From the NCBI GenBank assembly GCA_964502735.1, contig CAZCYD010000009.1, positions 7,514-71,513 of the forward strand: 64,000 nucleotides of DNA. The letters are read 5' to 3'. The stretch is from JACKAN01 sp964502735 (GTDB lineage: Bacteria; Bdellovibrionota; Bdellovibrionia; Bdellovibrionales; UBA1609). The translations under genes were made by a program, and so were the position numbers. Positions 25,114 through 34,101 of the stretch are shown here, one piece after another; the first letter of the stretch is position 1, and every line of letters begins with the position of its first letter. A model generated the notes under the pieces. That model did not search any database and had not been told where the DNA came from. It saw nothing but the letters and a program-made list of their open reading frames with translations.

Positions 25114-25620
25114 CTAATCCTCTTTAGAGGTTTTATAAGACTGTAGATCAATTATTTTTGCTGGCTCTTTTGAGACCGAGCTTTCCTGTCCCACGTCCCT
25201 AACACTATCCGAGCCTCTCCATTCTCCATTGACCTTTGTGTAGAATTTAAATGTTCCCTCTGAAATTTTTTTTGCAAAGTAGCTCTTGGTGGAAAGGATA
25301 TAAAGCTTACGAGTGATAGGAAAAACTAAAGAAAGCCCGACAACATCAGTAATAAAACCCGGAGTTATCAAAAGAATCCCTCCTAAAAAAATGAGAACCC
25401 CATTTATTAAACTGTCTGCCGGCAAATGTCCCCTTGCTAAATCTTTTTGAATATTTGTCATGAGAAGCAACCCCTGACTCTTGGCCATGAAGGCACCAAA
25501 AGCCCCAGTTAATATTACAATCAACAAAGTATCCCATGCACCAATTAGCTTTCCAACTTCAATCAACAACAAAAGCTCTATAGCTGGAACAACCGTAAAT
25601 AGTAGAAAAAGTTTTCCCAT
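25114..25620 (-). CDS. fxsA: FxsA family membrane protein
   Basis: A 168-residue FxsA-type cytoplasmic membrane protein. It has three or four hydrophobic segments: MGKLFLLFTVVPAIELLLLIEVGKLIGAW, then DTLLIVILTGAFGAFMAKSQG, and LINGVLIFLGGILLITPGFITDVVGL, the family's most conserved block. In E. coli FxsA lowers exclusion of phage T7 by F; its normal role is unknown. ATG 25620 matches the family N-terminus and has GGAAG six bases upstream; the longer upstream frame runs through tandem repeats and is not coding. It ends 14 bases after the convergent exchanger. Confidence 0.88.
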   Translation of the reverse strand: MGKLFLLFTVVPAIELLLLIEVGKLIGAWDTLLIVILTGAFGAFMAKSQGLLLMTNIQKDLARGHLPADSLINGVLIFLGGILLITPGFITDVVGLSLVFPITRKLYILSTKSYFAKKISEGTFKFYTKVNGEWRGSDSVRDVGQESSVSKEPAKIIDLQSYKTSKED

Positions 25621-25657
25621 TTCACACTTCCAGATCACGTTTTTAGATCGTGTCTTA

Positions 25658-25723
25658 CATATTGCAGATCTAGCATATTGCAGATCTAGCATATTGCAGA
25701 CCTAGACATATTGCAGACCTAGA
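25658..25723. repeat. four-copy 16-17 bp tandem repeat
   Basis: Units CATATTGCAGATCTAG at 25658-25673 and 25674-25689 are followed by CATATTGCAGACCTAGA at 25690-25706 and 25707-25723. The two 16-bp copies are identical and the two 17-bp copies are identical, implying recent stepwise duplication. The array lies between the fxsA start and the exonuclease stop. Confidence 0.9.
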
Positions 25724-25736
25724 TTACAAATCAAGA

Positions 25737-26504
25737 TCACAATTCTAGATTAATTAGGATGGGACAATGATCAGAACCTTGCTGCTCGTCTAATATCCTT
25801 ACATCCTGGACGCAATCAATCAGGTTTCTTGTAACACAAATATGGTCGATTCTCCAACCACGATTGGCTATTCTCGCGTTTTCCCTATAAGACCACCACG
25901 TAAATTTATTTATCTCGTTGGGATAAAAATGTCTGTATGTGTCTATAAATCCTATATCTAGAAAGTTTCTGAACCAATTCCTCTCTTCGGGCAAAAAACC
26001 GCTGACCTTTGATAGGCGAACAGGATCGTAAACATCTTGATCCATGTAAGCAACGTTATAGTCACCCAAAACAATAAGCCTTTCTCCAGCATCAATTTTC
26101 TTTTTGAGATGCAAGGTGAACTTGTCTAAAAACTCTTGCTTATAATTATGCCTTTCTTCGCTCGATGCTCCATTTGGAAAGTAAACATTATAAATTGTGA
26201 TTCCGTCTTGCTCCGTAACAACAAATCTCCCCTCATCATCAAATTTTTTAATTTGTATGCCATGCAAAACGTCATCCGGCTGATTTCTCAAAAAAGTAGC
26301 CGTGCCAGAATACCCCTTCCTCTCCGCTGAAGAAAAGTAGCCAACTCGATTTAATGGATACAACAGATCAGATTCCAGCTGCTCAGGGTGTGCTTTTGTC
26401 TCTTGAATACACAAAACATCTGGGTCCTCTCGGTTTATAAACTCTAGAAAACCTTTTTTTGCACAAGCTCTAATTCCATTCACATTCCAAGAAACTATTT
26501 TCAT
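25737..26504 (-). CDS. xth: exodeoxyribonuclease III (AP endonuclease)
   Basis: DNA repair enzyme of the ExoIII/APE1 family, 255 residues, cleaving 5' to abasic sites and degrading 3' ends. It has the family order of motifs: VSWNVNGIRAC at the N-terminus, VLCIQETKAHPEQL carrying the metal-binding Glu, YNVYFPNG, VLGDYNVAYMDQD (the catalytic Asp/Asn pair), and the C-terminal GWRIDHI and GSDHCPI with the catalytic His. Length is normal. It is single on the minus strand, with a short upstream region carrying 13-bp repeats. Confidence 0.93.
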   Translation of the reverse strand: MKIVSWNVNGIRACAKKGFLEFINREDPDVLCIQETKAHPEQLESDLLYPLNRVGYFSSAERKGYSGTATFLRNQPDDVLHGIQIKKFDDEGRFVVTEQDGITIYNVYFPNGASSEERHNYKQEFLDKFTLHLKKKIDAGERLIVLGDYNVAYMDQDVYDPVRLSKVSGFLPEERNWFRNFLDIGFIDTYRHFYPNEINKFTWWSYRENARIANRGWRIDHICVTRNLIDCVQDVRILDEQQGSDHCPILINLEL

Positions 26505-26785
26505 ATATTCTGATCTCCATTGGGACTTACTGATTACACAGTCTGATTACACAGTCTGATTGCCCCGTCTTATTATTCAGTCTCATTGTTCAGTCCGATT
26601 GCACGGTTGCCCTTGATGAGCCACGTTTTTTATGGCAGAACTTTTATACCGCAGGGCTTTTGAAGCTTTTTATGGCAAACGCAAACTGACTTTCTTTCAA
26701 TATAGAGTTTTTTTCGTAATGCCATTCAAAGGTCAATGGCTCTAGGAATAAAATAACATTTAGCGTTATATAAAAGGAGTGTATT
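26505..26785. other. divergent intergenic region with 13-bp repeat array
   Basis: 281 bases between the exonuclease and peroxiredoxin starts, so it should hold two outward promoters. It contains a six-unit 13-bp array (26530-26607) and a small inverted repeat GCCATT/AATGGC (26721-26726 with 26735-26740). No ORF is supported. Confidence 0.55.
26530..26607. repeat. six-unit degenerate 13-bp tandem repeat
   Basis: Six contiguous 13-bp units begin at 26530, 26543, 26556, 26569, 26582 and 26595. Units 1 and 2 are identical (CTGATTACACAGT). Later units keep the C-x-x-ATT start and the CAGT/CGT end with substitutions only, no length changes. Confidence 0.88.
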
Positions 26786-27310
26786 ATGCCAATGATAGGT
26801 CAACCAGCCCCGCAGTTCAGTTGTCAGGCCGTTATGGATGGTGGAGATTTTAAAGAAATTAGTCTATCAGATTACAAAGGTAAGTGGGTTGTGCTTTTCT
26901 TCTACCCCTTAGACTTTACTTTTGTTTGCCCCACTGAACTTACTCAATTCAGAGATTTTAAAAACGAGTTTAAAGAAAATGGCGCCGAGGTCCTTGGTTG
27001 CAGTATTGACTCCGTTTTTTCTCACAAAAGGTGGATAAAAGACGATTTAGGAAATCTCGGATATCCTCTACTTGGAGATGTAACAAAGCAGATTTCTAGA
27101 GACTACGGAGTTCTTATGCAAGAAAAAGGCATAGCAACTCGTGGAACTTTTATAATTGATCCCGAAGGCACCATCCAATATATGGGTATTCACAATTTGA
27201 ATGTTGGTCGCGATGCCTCTGAGATTTTGCGAGTTTTAACAGCTCTAAAGTCCGGCGAACTCTGCGGAGCGGGGTGGAAAAAAGGAAGTCAATTTGTAAA
27301 GCCCCAATAA
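26786..27310 (+). CDS. typical 2-Cys peroxiredoxin (AhpC/Prx type)
   Basis: Cytoplasmic thiol peroxidase reducing hydrogen peroxide and organic hydroperoxides. The peroxidatic Cys48 lies in the motif DFTFVCPTELTQF, and the resolving cysteine is near the C-terminus in GELCGAGWKKG. The 174-residue length is slightly shorter than the usual 185-200, lacking part of the C-terminal arm. No GGLG motif is seen, so it may be a robust type less sensitive to overoxidation. GGAG precedes the ATG in the leader. A strong terminator follows directly, so the gene is monocistronic. Confidence 0.92.
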   Translation: MPMIGQPAPQFSCQAVMDGGDFKEISLSDYKGKWVVLFFYPLDFTFVCPTELTQFRDFKNEFKENGAEVLGCSIDSVFSHKRWIKDDLGNLGYPLLGDVTKQISRDYGVLMQEKGIATRGTFIIDPEGTIQYMGIHNLNVGRDASEILRVLTALKSGELCGAGWKKGSQFVKPQ

Positions 27311-27332
27311 AAATTTAAAAACATTTTCTTAA

Positions 27333-27364
27333 AAAAAGCCCAGCCTTAGGTCTGGGCTTTTTTT
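27333..27364 (+). terminator. rho-independent terminator after peroxiredoxin
   Basis: AGCCCAG and CTGGGCT form a seven-pair stem, extended by A/T pairs, around an eight-base loop, followed by at least eight T. It lies 23 bases after the peroxiredoxin stop and is a clear intrinsic terminator. Confidence 0.93.
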
Positions 27365-27405
27365 ATAAAGTTTTAACATCTACCAGCCGAACTTATATCT
27401 AAGTT

Positions 27406-29280
27406 ATGAGTAAAGCTAAAGTTTTTTATCTCAATCCCAATTTATCACACCCACAGCATTCTAATTCTGATAGTAAAGCCAAAGATCTGTATTCTAATTT
27501 TGATCAATTGGATGGAAACCACCCCTGGCAAACATATGTGCCAGAGGGTTTCATTCTCTATTCTGTTCGTGAGTTGAAAAAAGGGAAAATTGCTTATTTT
27601 AATTTTAAATTAGCAAAAGAAATGGGACTGTTGGATGTTAATCATCCCGAAGTTCTAAATCCTGATTTAGAAAAGAAAATACTCAAAACTTTTAACTTAA
27701 GAATTATCAATGAATACGACGTTGAAAATAAAAAAAAATATCCAGCTAACACAATCAAAACACACAAGTACATGGCAACACGCTACTTACAACTCCAACA
27801 TCCAAATAAGAAGGGTGAAACATCTGGGGATGGTAGATGTATCTGGAATGGAGTCGTCACACATAAGGGTGAAACATGGGATGTCTCTAGTCGGGGCACT
27901 GGAGTCACTGCACTTGCTCCAGGAGTAGTTTTCGCAGGAAAACCTCTACAATCTGGCAACATCGACCACGGTTATGGCTGTGGACTCGCCGAAATTGATG
28001 AATTGTATTCAGCGACAATAATGGCTGAAATTCTACATCTTAGAGGAATAGAAACTGAACGCATTTTAGCCACGATAGATCTTGGTGGAAATGTGGGAAT
28101 TGGAGTGAGAGCTGGAAAAAATTTACTGAGGCCTGCACATTTATTTATGTACTTAAAACAAAATAATTATGCCGCCCTTAAAAGGGCCACTGACTACCTA
28201 ATAGACAGGCAAGTGAGCAATAAAGTTTGGAAAATCCAGGCTTCGTCTAAAAGTAAGTACTCTGAAATGCTAAAAGAACTCGTGAACTCATTTGCAAAAT
28301 TTGTCGCACAGCTTGAAAGAGAGTATATTTTTACCTGGCTAGACTGGGATGGCGATAATGTCCTCGCCAATGCAGGTATAATCGACTACGGAAGCATACG
28401 CCAGTTTGGCCTAAGACATGATCAATATCGATACGACGACGTCGAGAGACTCTCAACAAATTTAAATGAACAAAGTCAAAAAGCGAAACTCATCATCCAA
28501 GTCTTTATACAACTGGTAGATTTTCTAGAAAGTAAAAACAAAAAAAACCTAAAGTTTTTTAATAATCATCCCTTTCTTAAAGAATTTGAGAATATTTACG
28601 AAAAGGAAAAACATATAGTTTTCCTGAAACAACTAGGGTTTAAACCCCGAGAAATTAAGAAAATCTATCCCGATAAAATCGATTGTGTCATAAAGTTTAT
28701 GACTATATTTGAAAAACTTGAAGGCCTTAAAACAAAGGGGAAAACTGAAAAAGTTGCAGATGGGGTGAACCGCCCAGCTATTCTAAACATGAAGAAATAC
28801 ACTCAATTTGTTCTTAAACAATTAAACTCCAATTTTTGGAACCCCATAGATCCCACCGATGTTTTCTTCGCCATAGTCTCAGAATCTGCAGCCGCCAAAG
28901 ACAAAAAACCGAACTTGCAACTTTTGGAAAGCCTATCCCGCTCTATTGAGGCCTTCAAAGACCTCATATTGAGTATCTCAACCCCCAAGAACTTGGAGCT
29001 TCTAAACTCTAGTTTGTATGCCCGCATCAAGATAAACAACCAAGTTAACAAAGTGACTGGAAACGCACTTCTGCACATTGTAGATGAAATAATTACTCAA
29101 CGAAAAAGAGGACTGGCTCACAGCGAAATACAAAAAGTTATTGATAATTTTATTTGTAGCCAAATCCCGTTTAATTACAGTTCTGGCCCATTAAAAAAGA
29201 AGAATCTGAGTAAAAAACAGTCAAAGTCCCTTATGCACACCATCCAAAACCTTGTCCTTGAATACGAAGAAGATATCTAG
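27406..29280 (+). CDS. divergent SelO/YdiU-like protein (putative protein AMPylase fold)
   Basis: A 624-residue protein that I read as a distant SelO/YdiU pseudokinase relative; SelO transfers AMP to proteins. It has in order GDGR (141-144), RGTG (163-166; SelO has LKG at this place), a helix LAEIDELYSATIMAEILHL with the expected Glu (194-212), LLRPAHLF (compare RVAPSHLRFG in SelO), WLDWDGDN (311-318, the HGVxNTDN position) and IIDYGS (326-330, the LDYGPFG position), then DDVERLS. The expected nucleotide lysine appears as Arg163. The C-terminal 250 residues match nothing I know. The family assignment is by motif alignment in my head; activity is uncertain. Independent transcription unit after a terminator. 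Confidence 0.68.
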   Translation: MSKAKVFYLNPNLSHPQHSNSDSKAKDLYSNFDQLDGNHPWQTYVPEGFILYSVRELKKGKIAYFNFKLAKEMGLLDVNHPEVLNPDLEKKILKTFNLRIINEYDVENKKKYPANTIKTHKYMATRYLQLQHPNKKGETSGDGRCIWNGVVTHKGETWDVSSRGTGVTALAPGVVFAGKPLQSGNIDHGYGCGLAEIDELYSATIMAEILHLRGIETERILATIDLGGNVGIGVRAGKNLLRPAHLFMYLKQNNYAALKRATDYLIDRQVSNKVWKIQASSKSKYSEMLKELVNSFAKFVAQLEREYIFTWLDWDGDNVLANAGIIDYGSIRQFGLRHDQYRYDDVERLSTNLNEQSQKAKLIIQVFIQLVDFLESKNKKNLKFFNNHPFLKEFENIYEKEKHIVFLKQLGFKPREIKKIYPDKIDCVIKFMTIFEKLEGLKTKGKTEKVADGVNRPAILNMKKYTQFVLKQLNSNFWNPIDPTDVFFAIVSESAAAKDKKPNLQLLESLSRSIEAFKDLILSISTPKNLELLNSSLYARIKINNQVNKVTGNALLHIVDEIITQRKRGLAHSEIQKVIDNFICSQIPFNYSSGPLKKKNLSKKQSKSLMHTIQNLVLEYEEDI

Positions 29281-29371
29281 AACCTTCTCTTTCTTACCTC
29301 ATTTGATTTCACAATATAACCAATGTAAATTGGAGCAGTAAATTAGGGCTACAATATAATAGGAGATGATT

Positions 29372-30337
29372 ATGTTTATCGTTACTGGAGCCAATGGGTT
29401 TATTGGCAGTCAGCTAGTTGAATACCTAAACGCCCTGGGCATTGATGATATTGTGTGCACTGACCATATAACTACAACTGAGAGACCTGTACACTTGAGT
29501 AGATCTCGCTTCCACACTTTTTTAAAACCTGATGACCTTTTTGATTATTTGAACACCCATGCAAGTCGTGTTGAGTGTGTTTTCCACTTAGGGGCTTGTA
29601 GCGACACGCAAGAAACTGATATTCATTATTTGCGTAAAAACAACACAGAATACACCAATCAACTTTTTCAATTCTGCACTGAAAATCCACATGTCACAAT
29701 TCTCTTTGCAAGCAGTGGTGCCGTGTATGGGCAAGGAGATCTGGGATTCTCTGATGAAATTTCTCCCGACAAACTAACTCCCCTTAATCCCTACGGTTGG
29801 TCTAAAGTAAATACCGACATTTGGGTAAGTGAACAGTCTCGCAAACCCCCGCGCTGGTTTGGCTTAAGATTTTTTAATGTTTATGGCCCAAACGAAAGCC
29901 ATAAAGGAGCAATGAGGTCAGTGGTTCACAAAGCCTACGAACAAATTATGAATTCAGGATCACTTCAGCTTTTTAAATCTGGCAATCCTAATTATCCCGA
30001 CGGAAGACAAATGAGAGATTTCGTTTACGTTAAGGATGTGATTCACTGGACCTGGTGGATCTACCAAAATAAACATGTCAAATCTGGCCTCTACAACATG
30101 GGATATGGACGCGCACGAACCTGGTTAGATTTAGCAAAAGCTGTCTTTACAAGTCTTGATCGACCACTGAATATTGAGTGGATAGACATGCCGGAAGATC
30201 TCAGAGCACGTTATCAATATTTTACTGAAGCTAAGATGAAAAGGCTTCTATCTCAAGGCTTGCCTATGCCAAAGTGGTCACTAGAAGATGGTGTCGAGGA
30301 TTATATAAAAAACTATTTATCAAAAGGTGCTACATGA
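29372..30337 (+). CDS. hldD: ADP-L-glycero-D-manno-heptose 6-epimerase
   Basis: Short-chain-type epimerase that makes the heptose donor for the LPS inner core. It has the Rossmann motif VTGANGFIGSQLVE, the active-site SSGAVYGQG and the YGWSK (Tyr-x-x-x-Lys) pair, and the C-terminal block YNMGYGRARTWLDLA and DLRARYQYFTEA, which matches HldD closely. AGGAG at 29361-29365 is right against an in-frame ATG at 29366 but six bases before ATG 29372, which I choose. Its stop overlaps the next start (ATGA), so it forms an operon with the aromatic amino acid hydroxylase, an unexpected pairing. Confidence 0.9.
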   Translation: MFIVTGANGFIGSQLVEYLNALGIDDIVCTDHITTTERPVHLSRSRFHTFLKPDDLFDYLNTHASRVECVFHLGACSDTQETDIHYLRKNNTEYTNQLFQFCTENPHVTILFASSGAVYGQGDLGFSDEISPDKLTPLNPYGWSKVNTDIWVSEQSRKPPRWFGLRFFNVYGPNESHKGAMRSVVHKAYEQIMNSGSLQLFKSGNPNYPDGRQMRDFVYVKDVIHWTWWIYQNKHVKSGLYNMGYGRARTWLDLAKAVFTSLDRPLNIEWIDMPEDLRARYQYFTEAKMKRLLSQGLPMPKWSLEDGVEDYIKNYLSKGAT

Positions 30338-32040
30338 TGTCTCTTCCTCAACATTTAAATAAATATATTGTTGACCAAAACTATTCTCGCTACACCCCAG
30401 AAGATCAATGCGTGTGGAGGTTTATTTTACGTCACCTAAAAATATTTTTGTCTCAACATGCTCACCCCTGTTACATAGAAGGTTTAGATAAAACAGGTAT
30501 CTCCACAGAATCCATACCCCGGATTGATGACATTGACAAAAAACTCCAAGCTTTTGGCTGGCGAGCCGTTCCCGTCAGTGGGTTTATACCGCCCGCGGCA
30601 TTTATGGAGTTTCAAAGCTTAGGATATCTCCCCATCGCCTCCGACATGAGAACTCTTGAGCATTTACTCTACACCCCAGCTCCAGACATTGTTCACGAAG
30701 CGGCTGGACATGCCCCAATACTGATAGATCCAGATTTTGCCAATTATCTAAAGGCCTACGCACAAGTGGCTAGCCATTCCATTATTAGCTCCGAAGACCT
30801 CAACTTGTACTCTCTTATAAGACGGCTTAGTGACCTCAAGGAATCTCCACACTCCTCAAGTCAAGATATTCAAAAGCTTGAAGTTGAACTTGAAAATGCA
30901 AATGCTACCCAATCTTTTACGTCCGAGGCCTCCTACCTCGGCCGTATGAACTGGTGGACAGCAGAATACGGATTATTTGGTGACATAAAAAATCCTAAAA
31001 TCTTTGGAGCAGGCCTTTTATCATCACTGGGAGAGGCTAGAAGCTGCTTAAATCCAAGTTTCACTAAAATTCCTCTAACTCTTGATTGTGTTCAGTACAG
31101 TTATGACATTACAAAACCCCAACCTCAACTTTTTGTAACTCCCAACTTTGACAACCTTAGCCTCACCTTAGAGGAACTAGCCAAAACAATGGCCTACAGG
31201 ATTGGAGGCCTATACGGACTCAAGAAAGCACGGGAAGCTAAAACCGTGTGCAGTGTTGAACTAGACAGCGGACTACAAATCTCAGGCCTATTAGAAACAT
31301 TCATTCAAAACGGCGATAACGCAGACTTTATCAAGTTTAGTGGCCCTACACAATTAGCCTTGAATAAAAAAGAAATTCCTGGGCACTCAAAATCTTATCA
31401 CTCACAAGGGTACAGTACGCCTTTGGGAGCCTTAGAAAATATTAATAAATCATTACTCGACTGTTCGAAATCGGAGCTAGATCGTCTTAACATTAACATA
31501 GGCAAGAATATTCACCTTAAATACAAGTCGGGAATAGAGATGAAAGCTCTCATCACTAATATTACCTATGCAGGCGAAAAACCTGTGCTTATAAAATGTG
31601 AACAAGCCCAGATAAGGCGAGGCGAGGACATTCTGTTTGATCCTAAATGGGGAACCTTTGACTTAGGCGTGGGCAATCAAGTTGTATCCGTCTTCGGTGG
31701 AGCTGCCGATAGAGAAAAATATGGAGATATGGAGGAAGATTTTATCGTAAATAAAGTACCTCAAAAATCACTATCCACAGAAAAAAGAAACGAGCACAGA
31801 CTGTTTGAACAGATTTTTTCCATAGACTCTAAAAATCTTGATCAATCTAATATTGAAACCCTCGTCAAAAATTTTATAAACTCAGGTTCAAGAAACTGGT
31901 TAATTGCAACTGAGCTGCTAAACCTAGCGAGAAGTAAAGACCTATCCTCACCCTGTCTTACCGATGTTAGAAAAATACTGAAAGATACGACTTACTCTCA
32001 AGATGAACAACTTTGCATTGAATTGCAGGCGGCAACCTAG
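30334..32040 (+). CDS. aromatic amino acid hydroxylase (phenylalanine 4-monooxygenase type), long form
   Basis: Fe(II), pterin-dependent hydroxylase converting phenylalanine to tyrosine. The family core is in the N-terminal 280 residues: RIDDIDKKLQAFGWRAVPVSGFIPP, the iron motif PDIVHEAAGHAPIL (His-Glu-x-x-x-His), WWTAEYGLFGD with the third ligand Glu, and FGAGLLSSLGEARSCL. At 568 residues it is about twice the length of the classical bacterial enzyme, with a C-terminal extension of unknown role. Together with hppD and hmgA in this window it would feed phenylalanine breakdown. Starts with ATG 30334 overlapping the hldD stop. Confidence 0.85.
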   Translation: MMSLPQHLNKYIVDQNYSRYTPEDQCVWRFILRHLKIFLSQHAHPCYIEGLDKTGISTESIPRIDDIDKKLQAFGWRAVPVSGFIPPAAFMEFQSLGYLPIASDMRTLEHLLYTPAPDIVHEAAGHAPILIDPDFANYLKAYAQVASHSIISSEDLNLYSLIRRLSDLKESPHSSSQDIQKLEVELENANATQSFTSEASYLGRMNWWTAEYGLFGDIKNPKIFGAGLLSSLGEARSCLNPSFTKIPLTLDCVQYSYDITKPQPQLFVTPNFDNLSLTLEELAKTMAYRIGGLYGLKKAREAKTVCSVELDSGLQISGLLETFIQNGDNADFIKFSGPTQLALNKKEIPGHSKSYHSQGYSTPLGALENINKSLLDCSKSELDRLNINIGKNIHLKYKSGIEMKALITNITYAGEKPVLIKCEQAQIRRGEDILFDPKWGTFDLGVGNQVVSVFGGAADREKYGDMEEDFIVNKVPQKSLSTEKRNEHRLFEQIFSIDSKNLDQSNIETLVKNFINSGSRNWLIATELLNLARSKDLSSPCLTDVRKILKDTTYSQDEQLCIELQAAT

Positions 32041-32094
32041 GTCACCGACCTAGATACCATAGTGCATTTAAGGAGTTACTTTTTAAAATAGAAG

Positions 32095-34029
32095 TTAGCT
32101 TGATTTCTTTTTAAAGATGCCAGAGATAATTGATGTAACATCGCCAGTGAATAGATCAACAGACTTAGACGATGTGGGTTTTTGTTTACTCTTAACAATA
32201 GCCAACTCGCGTCGAGCTGCCAAGAAACTCTTATCAATCTCTAAAGTCCGAGTAAAGAACTTTTCAGCATCTGCGTATTTTTTCTCTGCATTATAAACTA
32301 AGCCTTGAACAAATAGAAAATAAGGGTTTTTTCTTTCGTCGACATTAAATTCACCAAGATGATATTTAATATCATCTAAGTCGTTTTTAAAAGTTTCAAT
32401 TTGGCTTTTGTATTTTGCCCACTGTAGACGCAACCATATATCTTGTGTTTCTAAATTTTTATAACAATCAATCAATAATTCATAGGCTTCAGCAAATTGT
32501 GCTTTATCCATCAAGTCCATCGCCTTCTCTACATTTTCCTCGGTACGAATCTGAACTCTGGCCTCTTTCTCTTTAAGTTGATTTATAAAAGCTTTTCTCT
32601 TTTCTGCATTTGTTAAAGTTGAATAGGCTTCACTAACTATAGAATAAACTTTTGTATTGAATTCTTTTGCCCCGGCGCTAGCTTCCTTCGGAAGCTTGTC
32701 GGGGTGATTCACTTTGGCAAACTCTTTGTATAGATTTTCAACTTCACTAGGGTTGGGATTTTCACTAGAGCCAAAAAATTCAAAAACCTCGAACGCATTT
32801 TTATTTTTCAATTTATTAAACAAATCAGCATACTTTGTTTCTAATGCATTAATTAAACCATCTGATGTCACGTTCGAAAAGTGCATTAGACGGCCAGACA
32901 ATAAATAATAAACAACTTGATACACATCTTCTTGGTTCGATTCTACAATTAAGTCATCTATAGATTTTTTCTCTTTTATACCCTTAACTATTGGCTCATG
33001 AGTATCGCTTAGATTTTTAAGAAGCTCACTGGAGTTAAAATCTTTTGCCACTTGAATAGGTTTGTCTCTCCAATCTCTAAAGTAGTCTTCAAACCATTCT
33101 TTAGAGATTTTCTGAGTACAAATTTCATAATTAAAAAAATCAAAGTTATCTTTCAGAATTTTATATTCAGGATTTGCCATTTCTTTATTTTCAATAAAAG
33201 AGATATTAATCTGTTCGGCCATTACAAGTTTTTTGTAGTCTGAGAGAATCTTGTCCTCCCTAATTGCCATTGCCATATGCGGGCTAATTAAATTTTCTCT
33301 TACCAGAAAATTAATAGGATCACGCTTATCAATGATACTAATCATACTTTTTGCTTCATTCTCATTGACAAGCCCCATCTGAACGATCAGATTCGCAACT
33401 TCCTTTACATCTTTCAACGTATCCACATCTGTAATGTTTCCTTGCCACAATGAAAAACCATATAATTTTTTATTTTTGTCTGTTACATTCAGATAACCAG
33501 ACAACTTTGATTTCATTAAAATATTAAAAATCATTAACAAGTCAAAACCTGAAGAATTTTCTATATAGTCCAAGACCTTTTGACTTTCACGCTTTGAAAG
33601 ATCTGAGTGTGTCATTAGAGATTCTAATGATCCTCCTTTATAGTCCAATAAAGGGGCCATGAGTGCGTTAATCTTTGCAATTAAAGCTGGTGAATCAAAA
33701 GGTTTTGTTAAAAACTCCGTCGCACCTGACTTTCTAAGTGCCTCTTCTGCAAACTGTTGATCCTTGAATATCCCACTCATCAATATTATTGGCACCCCCT
33801 TTAATGTTGATGAGAGGAGCTGTTTTGCTAAGTCAATTCCGTTTGTCATTGATAGCATGCAGTCAATAAATGCTAGGTGGAATGTTTTAAAACGCACGAG
33901 ATTACTGGCTTCTACTGGAGTACCTACAGCCGTAGCTTTGAATCCTGAACGCTCTACCAATTGAGAAAGTGATCCCCTAATACTCTCATCATCATCAACA
34001 ATTAGAATGTGAATTTCACTCTTCTTCAT
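32095..34029 (-). CDS. response regulator with DUF4388-like, J-domain and TPR regions
   Basis: A 644-residue signalling protein. Residues 1-125 are a REC domain (VDDDE, Asp56 in AFIDCMLS, Ser85, Lys109 in FLTKPF). Residues about 155-405 resemble DUF4388/PatA-like signal-output regions (SGYLNVTDKNKKLYGFSLW). Residues about 411-485 form a J-domain with the HPD tripeptide intact (442-444), implying an Hsp70 (DnaK) partner. The rest (500-615) looks like TPR helices (AEAYELLIDCY, AEKKYADAEKFFTRTLEID). It is the last gene of the signalling operon, 72 bases after the CheY gene. I do not know a named family with this order of domains. Confidence 0.82.
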   Translation of the reverse strand: MKKSEIHILIVDDDESIRGSLSQLVERSGFKATAVGTPVEASNLVRFKTFHLAFIDCMLSMTNGIDLAKQLLSSTLKGVPIILMSGIFKDQQFAEEALRKSGATEFLTKPFDSPALIAKINALMAPLLDYKGGSLESLMTHSDLSKRESQKVLDYIENSSGFDLLMIFNILMKSKLSGYLNVTDKNKKLYGFSLWQGNITDVDTLKDVKEVANLIVQMGLVNENEAKSMISIIDKRDPINFLVRENLISPHMAMAIREDKILSDYKKLVMAEQINISFIENKEMANPEYKILKDNFDFFNYEICTQKISKEWFEDYFRDWRDKPIQVAKDFNSSELLKNLSDTHEPIVKGIKEKKSIDDLIVESNQEDVYQVVYYLLSGRLMHFSNVTSDGLINALETKYADLFNKLKNKNAFEVFEFFGSSENPNPSEVENLYKEFAKVNHPDKLPKEASAGAKEFNTKVYSIVSEAYSTLTNAEKRKAFINQLKEKEARVQIRTEENVEKAMDLMDKAQFAEAYELLIDCYKNLETQDIWLRLQWAKYKSQIETFKNDLDDIKYHLGEFNVDERKNPYFLFVQGLVYNAEKKYADAEKFFTRTLEIDKSFLAARRELAIVKSKQKPTSSKSVDLFTGDVTSIISGIFKKKSS

Positions 34030-34101
34030 AGGTAACTTTTCGGAATTTTTCTAAAATTTTTCAAGGCTGATCTAGATGTAATTCAGGTAAATACAGTATT
34101 T

